Assembly (NCBI GenBank): GCA_014193115.1
Contig: BJHQ01000002.1
Coordinates: 320,815 to 384,814, forward strand
Source: Planctomycetota bacterium
GTDB taxonomy: Bacteria > Planctomycetota > UBA11346
DNA: 64,000 bases
Direction: 5' to 3'
Shown: in pieces, positions 1-8,866 of the stretch
How positions within the stretch are numbered: position 1 is the first letter of the stretch
How the letters are laid out: the number at the start of each line of letters is the position of its first letter
Notes under the pieces: model-generated
What the model was told of the DNA's origin: nothing
The model's input: only the letters and a program-made list of their open reading frames with translations
Databases searched by the model: none
Position numbers and translations under genes: made by a program

Positions 1-1
1 G

Positions 2-1933
2 AACCTCCGGGTGCTCGGCGATCTGCTGCGCGATCGTGGATTCACCGTCCGGGTCGCTTCGAACGGCGCCATGGCCCTTCGGTCGGTGCAGGCGCGGCGA
101 CCGGATCTCATCCTGCTCGACATCCGGATGCCGGACATGGACGGTTTCGAGACCTGCCGGCGGCTGCGTACCGATCCTGCCCTGGTCGGTGTGCCCGTCC
201 TCTTTCTGAGCGCCAGTGACGCGGACGCCGATCGCATCGAGGCCTTCCGGGTCGGCGGTGAAGATTTCATATCGAAACCGTTCCAGACCGAGGAAGTGCT
301 GGCGCGCGTCACCACCCACCTCAGCCTGGCCCGGACCCGGCGTGCGCTTGATCTCGCCAATGACCTGCTGGTCGGGCAGGTCCAGCAGGAAGGCCACCGC
401 CGGCAGGCGGCCGAGGCGGTCGCGGCGGAACGCCAGGCACGTCTCGAACTCGTTCTGAGCGCCGCATCGATGGGATCGTGGGAGGTCGATGGCAAAACGG
501 ACAAAGCGACGTTCGACGCCCGTGGCCGCGAGATCCTCGGCTTGCCGGCAGGCCATCGCCCAGCCTGGCGCGATGTGGTGCGGATGATCGATCCTGGCCG
601 CACCCAATCGGCTGCGGAAGACGCCGGCTGCGATCTGGAAGGGTGGCTGCAGCCACCGATCGAAGCCGCGGGAACGACGCCGGGACGGCGTCGGGTCAGA
701 CTGCGCGGTCGCTGGCTGGATCCGGTCAGCGGAGCGCAAGGGGTCATGGCCGGAGTGATCTGGGATGTCACCGACGAATACCTGCTGCGCGATCGTCTTT
801 TCCAAAAGGAGCGGCTCGAAGCACTCGGCCTGATGGCCGGCGGTGTCGCCCATGACTTCAACAACCAGCTCGCGGTCATTCTGGGAGAGCTGGAGATTCT
901 CTCCCTGACCGTGTCGGTACCCGCACCGCTCCGACCGCATCTCGACCATATATCGGCAGCCGCCGAGGCCTCGACGTCGCTGATCAAGGATCTGCTCACC
1001 TTCGCCCGCCGCAGAGACATGCAGCTCGCCCCGACCAATGTCTCCGTGGTCGTCGGTCAGGCGGCACGGATCGCGACACGATCGCTCGGCGGACATATCC
1101 GTTGCTCAACGACCATCGCTGACGACATCTGGACGATGGGCAATGCCGTCCAGCTCGAAAACGCCATCCTGAACCTGTGCATCAATGCCCGGGATGCGAT
1201 GCTTGAAGGCGGCCGGCTCGACATTCAGCTCAGCATCAATCCGGCCGGTTCCGGGATATGCCGTCTGTGCCGTTCTGGATTTTCAGGAACATTCGCCGAG
1301 ATCGTGGTCGCCGACACCGGCCTGGGCATTCCCGAGAGCATCCGCGAGCGTATCTTCGACCCTTTCTTCACGACCAAAGCCGAAGGTTCCGGCACCGGAC
1401 TCGGATTATCGGCGGTCCTCGGCTGCGTCACCAGCCACGATGGTCACCTCACCTTGACCAGCGAAATCGGCCGCGGCACCCGATTCACCATTCATCTGCC
1501 GGTGATCCGCCCGACCGCTCCAGCTGACATGGCGGCCACACTTCCATCGCCACGCCCAGGATCCGTGCTGGTCCTCGATGACCAGGAATCGGTCCGCGAG
1601 GTCATCGCCCACGGCCTTCGCCACCTGGGTTGGGAAGTCGCTGTTTTTTCAGATGCCGACGCTGCTATCGCCGCCTGGCAGTCCACCACTCCCCGTTTTT
1701 CCATCGCCCTGGTGGACATGGTCATGCCCAGAATGAGCGGCAGCGCGGTCTTCCGCCGGATCCGCCAGATCGATCAAACCGCTCAGATCGTGATCATGTC
1801 AGGCCAGGCGGGAAACGAGACCATTCATGCCCTGCGCCAGGAAGGACTCGCTGGGTTCGTGGCGAAGCCGGTCCGATTGCGTGAACTCGCCCAGACCCTC
1901 AGCGGGCTGATCCGAACCGGAGGACCACCATGA
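2..1933 (+). CDS. Hybrid sensor histidine kinase/response regulator (5' partial)
   Basis: Cytoplasmic two-component signalling protein; no membrane segment is visible. The first codons read NLRVLGDLL, the normal continuation of a receiver domain after its acidic pocket, so the true start lies before the window and the GTG at 11 is an internal valine. Order seen (numbered from 11): receiver about 1-105 with LILLDIRMP (Asp37) and ISKPF; helical linker; PAS-like stretch about 145-265; HisKA with GGVAHDFNNQL, His near 281; HATPase_c with NARDAM, ADTGLGIP and GSGTGLGLS; second receiver about 517-635 with ALVDMVMP and VAKPV. Its stop overlaps the next start (ATGA at 1930), so it is probably translationally coupled to the kinase/NtrC pair. 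The signal sensed is unknown. Confidence 0.92.
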   Translation, partial: NLRVLGDLLRDRGFTVRVASNGAMALRSVQARRPDLILLDIRMPDMDGFETCRRLRTDPALVGVPVLFLSASDADADRIEAFRVGGEDFISKPFQTEEVLARVTTHLSLARTRRALDLANDLLVGQVQQEGHRRQAAEAVAAERQARLELVLSAASMGSWEVDGKTDKATFDARGREILGLPAGHRPAWRDVVRMIDPGRTQSAAEDAGCDLEGWLQPPIEAAGTTPGRRRVRLRGRWLDPVSGAQGVMAGVIWDVTDEYLLRDRLFQKERLEALGLMAGGVAHDFNNQLAVILGELEILSLTVSVPAPLRPHLDHISAAAEASTSLIKDLLTFARRRDMQLAPTNVSVVVGQAARIATRSLGGHIRCSTTIADDIWTMGNAVQLENAILNLCINARDAMLEGGRLDIQLSINPAGSGICRLCRSGFSGTFAEIVVADTGLGIPESIRERIFDPFFTTKAEGSGTGLGLSAVLGCVTSHDGHLTLTSEIGRGTRFTIHLPVIRPTAPADMAATLPSPRPGSVLVLDDQESVREVIAHGLRHLGWEVAVFSDADAAIAAWQSTTPRFSIALVDMVMPRMSGSAVFRRIRQIDQTAQIVIMSGQAGNETIHALRQEGLAGFVAKPVRLRELAQTLSGLIRTGGPP

Positions 1934-2715
1934 ACACCAGCCGACCGCCTTCCGATGGCACCAGCATGATCAGCCGGATGCGCCGTCACCGCTTGAACGG
2001 CCTGGCGGAGATGTCAGCGGGAATGGCCCATGAAATCAATCAACCGCTCGGTGGGATCCGCGGATTCGCCGAAGGCATCCTCATCGGACTCGAAGAAGGC
2101 TGGGACATCTCGCAGGCGGAAATCATCGCCAAGATGCGCCGCATCGTCGATGAGGCCGACCGCATCGATCAGCTGATCCAGGGCGTGCGCAGCTTTGCCG
2201 ACGAAGACGCCCGCCTGGAACTGATGGAGGTCGATGTGCTGCCGGTGGTGAAAGCCGCCATGCGCATGATGGGGACCCGCCTCCAGGCCCACGGCGTCGA
2301 TCTCAATCTGCAGACCGATGGGCTGCCTGCCGTGGTCCAGGCCAATCCGTTCGCCCTTCAGGAAGTCGTGCAAATCCTATTGTCCAATGCGGGTGACGGA
2401 TGCCTGGACCGGACCGATGGCGCGCATACCGGCCGGGTCGCCGTCCGGATCCATGGCGGCCTGAACCGGTCGGATCCGGTCCAAGTGATCATCGAAGACG
2501 ATGGCGTGGGCATGGATGAGGCCACCCTGGCCCGGGCCGGTGAGCCGTTCTTCACCACCAAGGGGCCGGATCGCGGTGTCGGCCTGGGCCTGGCGACGGC
2601 GCGCGGGATCCTCGCCCAATGCCACGGCAGACTCCACCTGGCCAGCGGTCCAGGCCGGGGGACGGTCGCCTCGGTCAACCTCAGCCAACGGGCACCGCAC
2701 CAGGATTCCCCATGA
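1930..2715 (+). CDS. Soluble sensor histidine kinase, FlgS/FleS-like position
   Basis: Histidine kinase of 261 aa without receptor domain or membrane segment. HisKA carries MAHEINQPLGG with His34, followed by a dimerisation helix and HATPase_c with LLSNAGDG, EDDGVGMD and GVGLGLATARG. It begins inside the stop of the upstream hybrid kinase, and its own stop overlaps the ATG of the NtrC-type regulator, so the three are almost surely one operon. A cytoplasmic kinase next to a sigma54 activator in a motility region resembles FlgS-FlgR of epsilonproteobacteria and FleS-FleR of Pseudomonas. The family assignment is firm; the role in flagellar timing is inferred from context. Confidence 0.9.
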   Translation: MNTSRPPSDGTSMISRMRRHRLNGLAEMSAGMAHEINQPLGGIRGFAEGILIGLEEGWDISQAEIIAKMRRIVDEADRIDQLIQGVRSFADEDARLELMEVDVLPVVKAAMRMMGTRLQAHGVDLNLQTDGLPAVVQANPFALQEVVQILLSNAGDGCLDRTDGAHTGRVAVRIHGGLNRSDPVQVIIEDDGVGMDEATLARAGEPFFTTKGPDRGVGLGLATARGILAQCHGRLHLASGPGRGTVASVNLSQRAPHQDSP

Positions 2716-4133
2716 CCAAGGCGACCGCAGCCGACCACGGAATGGACATCGCCATCATTGACGATGAAGAGGTGATTCGGGAAATGCTGCAAGATTTCCT
2801 CAGCCGCAAGGGCAACCGGGTCCGTTCCTTCAGCGATGGCGCATCAGCGGTGGCGGCGTTCGGACGCAACCCTCCTGACCTGGCCCTGCTCGATGTGCGG
2901 ATGCCCGGGGAAGATGGTGTGGCGATCCTGAAACGCCTGCGCAGCGACCATCCCGAGCTGCCCGTCATCCTGGTCTCGGGTCATGGCACCATCGACACCG
3001 CAATCGATGCGATGCGCCTTGGCGCGGTTGATTTCCTGCGCAAACCGATCCGCCTGGCGGACCTGGTCGAGGCCCTGGAGCGGACCAGGCGGATGCTGGA
3101 ATCCGAAGCCGAGCACCACCGGCTGAGCGCCACCATCGCCCGCAGCCAGAAACTCGGCTCAACCCCCACCACCAGCGGTTACATCGGCAGCGGAAATGCC
3201 TGCCGCGAAGTCCTCGCGTTCCTTGAAGCCGCCACCCGGACCCCCTTCGACAGCGTGCTGATCACCGGGGAAACCGGCAGCGGCAAGGATGTCGTCGCCA
3301 GGGAATTGCATGCTCGACTACGCGGCACGGCGGCGCCATTCGTCGCGGTGAATTGCCCAGCCCTGCCCGATACCTTGGTCGAGAGCGAATTGTTCGGCCA
3401 CATGAAGGGTTCCTTCACCGGTGCCGATGGCGACCGGCCCGGGGCCTTCGAGATGGCCATCGGCGGCACCTTGTTCCTTGATGAGATCGGAGATCTGGCC
3501 TCCGCCGCCCAAGCAAAGCTGCTGCGCGCCTTGGAGTCCCGCCAGGTCCGCCGCCTCGGCGGACGCCAGGACATCGCCGTCGATGTCACGGTGATCGCAG
3601 CGACCAACCAGGACCTGCCGGCGATGGTTCAGGCCGGAACGTTCCGCCGGGATCTGCTGTATCGCCTCAACACCTTCCAACTCGCTCTTCCGCCGCTGCG
3701 GGCCCACCCAGAGGACATTCCGGTGCTGGCCCGGCATTTTCTGGCCCAATTCGCCGCACGCCGCCGCTTTGAGCGCGCCGAGTTCAAGCCCGAGGCCCTG
3801 GCTGCGCTCAGTCGCCATGATTTCCCAGGAAATACCCGGGAGTTGCGCAATCTGGTCGAGCGAGCGGTGATGCTCAGTCCCGACGGAGAGATCACTCCCG
3901 AGCTGCTGTCCCTGCCAGACGGGTCGCCACGGACTGAACAGATTGCAATCCGGACTCCGCAGCCCCCCAAAGGAAGTCCGTCGACCGGCGCCCAGCGCGA
4001 AGAAGATCCCGAGGTAATAGCGACGCGGGAGGCGCTGATCGCGCATCGGTGGAACCGGCGGGCCGCCGCAAAGGCGCTCTCGATCTCTTATGAGGCTCTG
4101 CGCTGGAGAATCGCGAAGCACGCCTTGGAGTGA
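2712..4133 (+). CDS. NtrC-family sigma54-dependent response regulator
   Basis: Transcriptional activator of 473 aa. Receiver about 10-125 with IDDEE, LALLDVRMP and LRKPI; AAA+ domain about 160-395 with Walker A GETGSGKD, loop GSFTGA (a serine variant of GAFTGA with the FTGA core intact), Walker B GGTLFLDEIG and an arginine-rich sensor region; C-terminal Fis-type HTH ending in RRAAAKALSISYEALRWRI. The frame is open from 2619, but ATG 2712 is chosen because it overlaps the kinase stop and the receiver fold starts just after it. It should be phosphorylated by the upstream kinase and drive RNA polymerase-sigma54. Six -24/-12-like sites in this window are plausible targets; the first is about 275 bp downstream. 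Confidence 0.94.
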   Translation: MTKATAADHGMDIAIIDDEEVIREMLQDFLSRKGNRVRSFSDGASAVAAFGRNPPDLALLDVRMPGEDGVAILKRLRSDHPELPVILVSGHGTIDTAIDAMRLGAVDFLRKPIRLADLVEALERTRRMLESEAEHHRLSATIARSQKLGSTPTTSGYIGSGNACREVLAFLEAATRTPFDSVLITGETGSGKDVVARELHARLRGTAAPFVAVNCPALPDTLVESELFGHMKGSFTGADGDRPGAFEMAIGGTLFLDEIGDLASAAQAKLLRALESRQVRRLGGRQDIAVDVTVIAATNQDLPAMVQAGTFRRDLLYRLNTFQLALPPLRAHPEDIPVLARHFLAQFAARRRFERAEFKPEALAALSRHDFPGNTRELRNLVERAVMLSPDGEITPELLSLPDGSPRTEQIAIRTPQPPKGSPSTGAQREEDPEVIATREALIAHRWNRRAAAKALSISYEALRWRIAKHALE

Positions 4134-4408
4134 ATCGCCAGGCGCAAGCATTCCCCGGATAGCCGGATGACCGGCGATACGAGGCATCGGAAGCGCTGCT
4201 CAGCGTCATCCAGCCCACGAATGCACTGATCGTCGTGGGTATGGCGGGCCCCTGCCTGGCGGAACTGGAGCAACCAGCCGACCAGGCGACCACATCCTAC
4301 CCCAAGAGCTGTTCCTGGCACCCCATCTGTTGGTGGGCGGCATCGGCCAAGCGCCGGCCAATCAGCGCAAATCCTTGTCAATCCTGATCGCAGCTGCCAA
4401 CTCCAGAA
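4134..4408. other. Non-coding gap between the regulator and chemotaxis unit 1
   Basis: No convincing gene on either strand; the long antisense frame across it mirrors the downstream phosphatase gene. The stretch would include any upstream activator-binding sites for the sigma54-like promoter at 4409. I could not identify a clear repeated operator by eye. Confidence 0.5.
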
Positions 4409-4424
4409 TGGCACGACGGATGCA
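4409..4424 (+). promoter_or_regulatory. Sigma54 (-24/-12) promoter, chemotaxis unit 1
   Basis: Reads TGGCACGACGGATGCA. GG and GC are separated by exactly ten bases, TGGCACG matches the -24 consensus fully, and ATGCA differs from TTGCW at one base. Transcription would begin near 4434-4436, about 16 nt before the ATG at 4451. An NtrC-type activator gene lies directly upstream. Confidence 0.75.
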
Positions 4425-4428
4425 AACA

Positions 4429-4449
4429 GAGGGCTCAACGGAAGCCCTC
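4429..4449 (+). promoter_or_regulatory. Perfect 7-bp inverted repeat over the start region of the phosphatase gene
   Basis: GAGGGCT and AGCCCTC are separated by seven bases and end one base before ATG 4451. The candidate Shine-Dalgarno GGAAG lies across the loop and right arm. If transcription starts upstream of the sigma54-predicted site, the hairpin could mask it; a start near 4435 would remove the left arm, leaving a DNA-level dyad. Confidence 0.4.
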
Positions 4450-4450
4450 C

Positions 4451-6412
4451 ATGCGTATCCTGATCGTTGATGATGAGCCGCTGGTGCTCGATACCCTGGT
4501 GCCATTCCTGGTGCGCTGCGGCCACGACATCGTCGCCAAGCCGTCGGCGACCCCGGCGATCGATGCGCTGCGTGTCCACCATGGTGATTTCGAACTCATC
4601 ATCAGCGATGTGTGCATGCCTGGCACCGACGGCACCGAGATGCTCAAACAGGTCAGGGACCAGTATCCCGACATCGATTTCATCTTGATGACGGCCCATT
4701 CCCGGGTGCGCGATCTGCGCGAAGCGGTCGAGACCGGAGCAGCCGGATTCCTGCGCAAGCCGATCAAGCTCCAAGAGCTTCGCCACCTGATCAACCGGGT
4801 CGCGATCCTGCGCGCGAACCGGAGCATCATCCATAGCCTGGCAGTATCCGCGACCAAGGAGCGGATGTTCGCACGACGTCTGCATCAGCGCGTTTTTCCC
4901 ACCGATTGCAGCTGGTTGCATCGCACCGAGATCGCCATCCGGCATCTCCCCCAGGCCGGGCTGGGTGGCGACTACATCGACGTCAGGCCGTATGGGCAGG
5001 GTAAAGCGCTGGTGATGGTCGCCGACGTGTCTGGTCACGGGACCCCGGCGACCTTCGGCAGCATCGCCTTGAAAACCTGGTTTTCCTCGGTTGAGACCGG
5101 ATTGTCTCCGGCCACCGTCCTGGACCGCGCGGATACGATGTTGCGCGAGTTGTTTCCCGGCGAGTGCAGCACGACTGCTTTCTGTGCCCGGTACGATGAA
5201 CGAACCGGTGAACTGACTTACGCTTCGGCAGGCCAACCGGCACCGATCGTGTGGTCGCCGCAGCACGGCTGCCGGTCGCTCGCCACGAATGGTAATTCCT
5301 TGGCGGATCCAGGACGCAGGAGCACCTTCGCGACCGTACTGGCCGAAGACGAGGTCCTGATCGCCTATAGCGATGGTCTGACGAATGATCTCGCAAAACT
5401 GATCGCCGAGAACGGCTCCTGCGAAGGCCTGGCGAGGAAAAGCCGAGGGTCCGATCTGCGGGAACTGCTCACCGCAGTCCTCGATCTCGCAACCATGGCG
5501 GCACCTCTCAAGGCATTCGGTGAAAACATCTCGCTGCTCGCCTTGCGCCCGCGACCAGCCCGGACCGTGCCTCGACCGGTCGAGGTCATGGGCAAACGCA
5601 TCCTGCATATCGAGAATGACCCCGATCTGCGGATGGTGGTCAAGCTTGAGCTGGAACGACTCGGCTGCGTGGTGGAAAGCATGGCACATTCCGGTGAAGC
5701 CCTGGCCAGCATCGACCGCGTCAAACCGGATCTGGTGATCCTCGATCTGATGATGCCTGATGGCGCTGGACAGGCCGTGTTGCGGGAAGTTCGCCGGCAT
5801 CATCCCCATCTGCCTGTGCTGGTCGTCACCGGAAGCGCCCTCGACGCAGCGGCCCGCCAATGCCTCGACCTGAACCCCGCCGGCATCCTGGCCAAGCCAT
5901 TGGATGTGCAGGATCTCGAACCGGCCGTCCGGATGGCGCTGCGCTTCGATCCTGATCTCGATCTGGTGTCATTCGATAATCTGGGCAACGAGTGGTTCGA
6001 TTTCGTCGTCTCATCATCGACCACCTCGGTCGACCTGGTGACCCGTTATCTGGAAGCGCTGGCCCGTCAGCCGATCCCAGCCGAAGTCCTGGATGATCTG
6101 GTGTGGTGCATCCGGGAAACCGCTTTGAACGGCATTGAATGGGGCAATCGCTACGCCATCGGACTGAGGCTCAGGATCTCGACTTTGATCCTGTCGGACC
6201 GGGTCATGGTCAAGATCGCCGACGAAGGTAGCGGCTTCGACACCCATCGCCTGTTCGAACCGTTCGACGCCCTCGGCGTCTCCGCGCAACGCGACCGGCT
6301 GGGCAAACGCGACGGCGGTTTCGGTCTGGCCATGGTCCAAGCCAAGATGGATCGCCTCGAGTTCAACCAGCGCGGCAACGTCGTCCTGCTGGTGAAAAAC
6401 TTCCCCCTGTGA
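4451..6412 (+). CDS. REC-PP2C phosphatase-REC-HATPase fusion (RsbU/RsbW-like)
   Basis: Four signalling modules in 653 aa. Receiver 1 at 1-118 with IVDDEP, Asp53 and FLRKPI; SpoIIE/RsbU-type Ser/Thr phosphatase about 160-365 with GGDYIDV, VADVSGHG and LIAYSDGL; receiver 2 about 380-497 with IENDPD and LVILDLMMP; and an RsbW/SpoIIAB-like ATPase about 520-653 with ETALNGIEWGN, DEGSGFD and GGFGLAMVQ. Such phosphatases and kinases normally act in opposition on STAS proteins, and two small STAS genes lie downstream (17513, 18431), which makes them possible substrates. First gene of a unit with cheW, two receptors and a porin, preceded by a sigma54-like promoter. Module identities are firm; the partner proteins are inferred. 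Confidence 0.88.
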   Translation: MRILIVDDEPLVLDTLVPFLVRCGHDIVAKPSATPAIDALRVHHGDFELIISDVCMPGTDGTEMLKQVRDQYPDIDFILMTAHSRVRDLREAVETGAAGFLRKPIKLQELRHLINRVAILRANRSIIHSLAVSATKERMFARRLHQRVFPTDCSWLHRTEIAIRHLPQAGLGGDYIDVRPYGQGKALVMVADVSGHGTPATFGSIALKTWFSSVETGLSPATVLDRADTMLRELFPGECSTTAFCARYDERTGELTYASAGQPAPIVWSPQHGCRSLATNGNSLADPGRRSTFATVLAEDEVLIAYSDGLTNDLAKLIAENGSCEGLARKSRGSDLRELLTAVLDLATMAAPLKAFGENISLLALRPRPARTVPRPVEVMGKRILHIENDPDLRMVVKLELERLGCVVESMAHSGEALASIDRVKPDLVILDLMMPDGAGQAVLREVRRHHPHLPVLVVTGSALDAAARQCLDLNPAGILAKPLDVQDLEPAVRMALRFDPDLDLVSFDNLGNEWFDFVVSSSTTSVDLVTRYLEALARQPIPAEVLDDLVWCIRETALNGIEWGNRYAIGLRLRISTLILSDRVMVKIADEGSGFDTHRLFEPFDALGVSAQRDRLGKRDGGFGLAMVQAKMDRLEFNQRGNVVLLVKNFPL

Positions 6413-6434
6413 CCTGCAACCCACGGAGCCTGCC

Positions 6435-6944
6435 ATGAGCCACGAAACCACCGCCGACAAATCACGGATATCCCTGAAAATGCAGGACTACCTGCAAGTC
6501 GTTTCCTTCCGCCTCGGGGCCGAGGAATACGCCATCGAGATCACCAAGGTGAAGGAGATCATCCTGGTCGAAGGCATCACCCGGGTGCCGCAGATGCCGA
6601 TCTACATCGAGGGAATCATCAATCTCCGCGGCAACGTCATCCCGGTGCTCGATCTGCGCAAGCGCTTCGAGGTCGGCAAGGCGGACTTCGGCGAGCACAC
6701 CCGGATCGTCGTCACCCGGATGGAAGGTCGGATCATCGGCATGATCGTCGATGCCGTGCTGCGGGTGATGAAGATCCCCAAGTCCCTGATCCAGCCGCCC
6801 CCCGACACCATCGCCAGCGTGGCCGGCGAATACCTGATCGGCGTCGCCAAGCTCGATGACCATATGCAGTTGCTGCTCGACATCGAGAAGGTCCTCCATG
6901 CCGCGGAAAAATCCCAACTCGCCAGCACCGCAAAAGCGGCCTGA
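6435..6944 (+). CDS. cheW: Chemotaxis coupling protein CheW
   Basis: 169 aa, a single CheW domain from about residue 18 to 160, with VVSFRLGAEEYAIEI, the RVPQMPIYIEGIINLRG core and VIPVLDLRKRF. It bridges receptors and CheA at the inner membrane. GGAG at 6425 precedes the ATG by six bases. It lies 22 bp after the phosphatase fusion and 36 bp before the first receptor, consistent with one operon. The length is normal for the family. Confidence 0.96.
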   Translation: MSHETTADKSRISLKMQDYLQVVSFRLGAEEYAIEITKVKEIILVEGITRVPQMPIYIEGIINLRGNVIPVLDLRKRFEVGKADFGEHTRIVVTRMEGRIIGMIVDAVLRVMKIPKSLIQPPPDTIASVAGEYLIGVAKLDDHMQLLLDIEKVLHAAEKSQLASTAKAA

Positions 6945-6980
6945 AACAATCAACCACCACACCAAACCAAGGCCACCGCC

Positions 6981-8828
6981 ATGAATTTCTCCCACTTCCG
7001 GATCGTGACCAAGCTGATGCTCGGTTTCGGTCTCCTCCTCATCCTGCTCGTGGGGGTCAGCGCCTTCGCGATCGTCCAATTGCAACGCGTGACCGAGCAG
7101 ATGGAGACCATCAACCAGCGCTGGCTGCCTTCGGTCGCATCAGCCGACGGCATGCGCTTGGCGGTCACCAATTTCCGGCGGCTGCAATACAGCCATTTGA
7201 GCGCGACCGACACAAGCGCGATGGACACCATCGAGAAGCGCATGACAGAGGCCCAGGAACAATTCGCAGCTGCCAAATCGGTCTATGATCCGCTGCCTCA
7301 GACTGCCGAAGAAGTCGGCATCTACGAGCATTTCACAGCCGATTGGAAAACCTATCAGGAGCAGTCGGTGGAATGGCTGGCCCTGTCGAAATCGGGGAAA
7401 AAGGACGAGGCCCGCACCCAGATCGAGGCGAAAGCCATGTCCGATGGGTTCAATGCCTGCGACCATGCCATGAAGGAGATCTCCGAGATCAATCTCCATG
7501 GATCGACCGGCGCCGACGAAGCGTCCCGTGCTATCGCCAACAGCGCCTACCTGCTGATTCTCATCGCCGCAGCCGGATCGGTCATGGCCGGACTGATCGC
7601 CGCGATCCTGCTCGCCCGCAGCATCTCCAGGCCGATCCAAACCATGGCGGCGATCATGCGCCAGGTCGCCGGCGGGGATCTGACGGCCCGGGTCGTGGTG
7701 GAATCCAAAGATGAGATCGGGCTGATGGGCGAATCGCTGAACGAGACGGTCTCCAGTCTGCACCAGGTGATCTCCGAGATTCGCGAGGCTGCCGATCAGA
7801 CCGCCGCTTCTGGAGAGGAGCTGTCGGCCTCTGCCCAGAACATCTCCAGCGGCGCACAGTCCCAGGCCAGTTCGGTGGAGGAGATCAGCGCTTCGGTGCA
7901 GGAATTGTCACGGAGCATCACCCAGGTCGCCAAGGATGCGATCGATGCGAACCAGGTGGCCCAGGCCACCGGCAGCACCGCCGAGGAAGGAGCGAAGACC
8001 GTGGATCGTTCCATCGAAGGCATGAAGGCGATCAACGATAGTTCCTCCCATATCGCCAAGATCATCGGCGTGATCAACCAGATCGCCAACCAGACCAATC
8101 TGCTCGCCTTGAATGCCGCGATCGAAGCGGCCAGCGCCGGTGAGCACGGACTCGGCTTCGCTGTGGTCGCCGACGAGGTCCGCAAACTGGCTGAACGTTC
8201 GAGCACGGCGGCCCAGGAGATCGCCCAGCTGATCGAGGAAAGCGGCAAGCGGGTGGACGATGGAACCACCTTGTCCCACGAAGTCGGCAAATCATTGCAA
8301 GGCATCCTCGACGGCATCTCACGGACCAAGCAAGGCATGGCCGGGATCAGTTCGAGCACCGAGAAGCAGGCCCAGACGGCCCAGGAAGTAAGCACGGGAG
8401 TCGAGGGCATATCAGCCATCACCGAGGAGAACTCAGCGTCTGCCGAAGAGATGGCGGCCAGCGCCGAAGAACTGTCGGCCCAAGCCCAACGGCTCCAGCA
8501 GCTGGTCTCGCGGTTCACCTTGGCCGAGAAGAACCCGGCCGAGCGGAAGACCAACGCCAAGCCAGACCAGCGGTCGTCGACAAAACCGGACAAAACCCCT
8601 GAACCGGCGGAATCACGCAAGCCGACCGGCGTCAACGGAAGAACCACGCACGCAGCTGACCAACGTCGCCCGGCTGTTGCCGAACCGCGCCGGAAACGGT
8701 TGTCCGACGATTCGATGGTATCCAACAATGGCTCTGGGCCAGCTCGTAAAAGTCAACGCGTGTCGGTGACGGTCAGCGCCGAAACCAATGGATCAGCCGG
8801 GGTCGGAAAGGCCCTCTACCACGAATGA
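6981..8828 (+). CDS. Methyl-accepting chemotaxis protein 1
   Basis: Inner-membrane receptor of 615 aa: TM1 about 10-33, a periplasmic helical (four-helix-bundle-like) sensor to about 185, TM2 about 187-212, HAMP, then a long coiled-coil signalling domain with the conserved tip [19 protein letters not shown] and [15 protein letters not shown]. After about residue 515 there is a roughly 100-aa basic, Pro/Lys/Arg-rich, low-complexity tail that receptor 2 lacks; the CheR-tethering pentapeptide is not evident at its end. The stop overlaps an ATGA at 8825. The ligand is unknown. Confidence 0.95.
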   Translation: MNFSHFRIVTKLMLGFGLLLILLVGVSAFAIVQLQRVTEQMETINQRWLPSVASADGMRLAVTNFRRLQYSHLSATDTSAMDTIEKRMTEAQEQFAAAKSVYDPLPQTAEEVGIYEHFTADWKTYQEQSVEWLALSKSGKKDEARTQIEAKAMSDGFNACDHAMKEISEINLHGSTGADEASRAIANSAYLLILIAAAGSVMAGLIAAILLARSISRPIQTMAAIMRQVAGGDLTARVVVESKDEIGLMGESLNETVSSLHQVISEIREAADQTAASGEELSASAQNISSGAQSQASSVEEISASVQELSRSITQVAKDAIDANQVAQATGSTAEEGAKTVDRSIEGMKAINDSSSHIAKIIGVINQIANQTNLLALNAAIEAASAGEHGLGFAVVADEVRKLAERSSTAAQEIAQLIEESGKRVDDGTTLSHEVGKSLQGILDGISRTKQGMAGISSSTEKQAQTAQEVSTGVEGISAITEENSASAEEMAASAEELSAQAQRLQQLVSRFTLAEKNPAERKTNAKPDQRSSTKPDKTPEPAESRKPTGVNGRTTHAADQRRPAVAEPRRKRLSDDSMVSNNGSGPARKSQRVSVTVSAETNGSAGVGKALYHE

Positions 8829-8866
8829 ATCCCTCCCATCCCAACCCAAATAAAAAGGAATCCACC

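Noticed and set aside
4088..5860. 590-codon minus-strand frame opposite the phosphatase fusion
   Set aside because: Composition is a mirror of the plus-strand gene in a GC-rich genome; the plus-strand product has four recognisable domains and this one has none.
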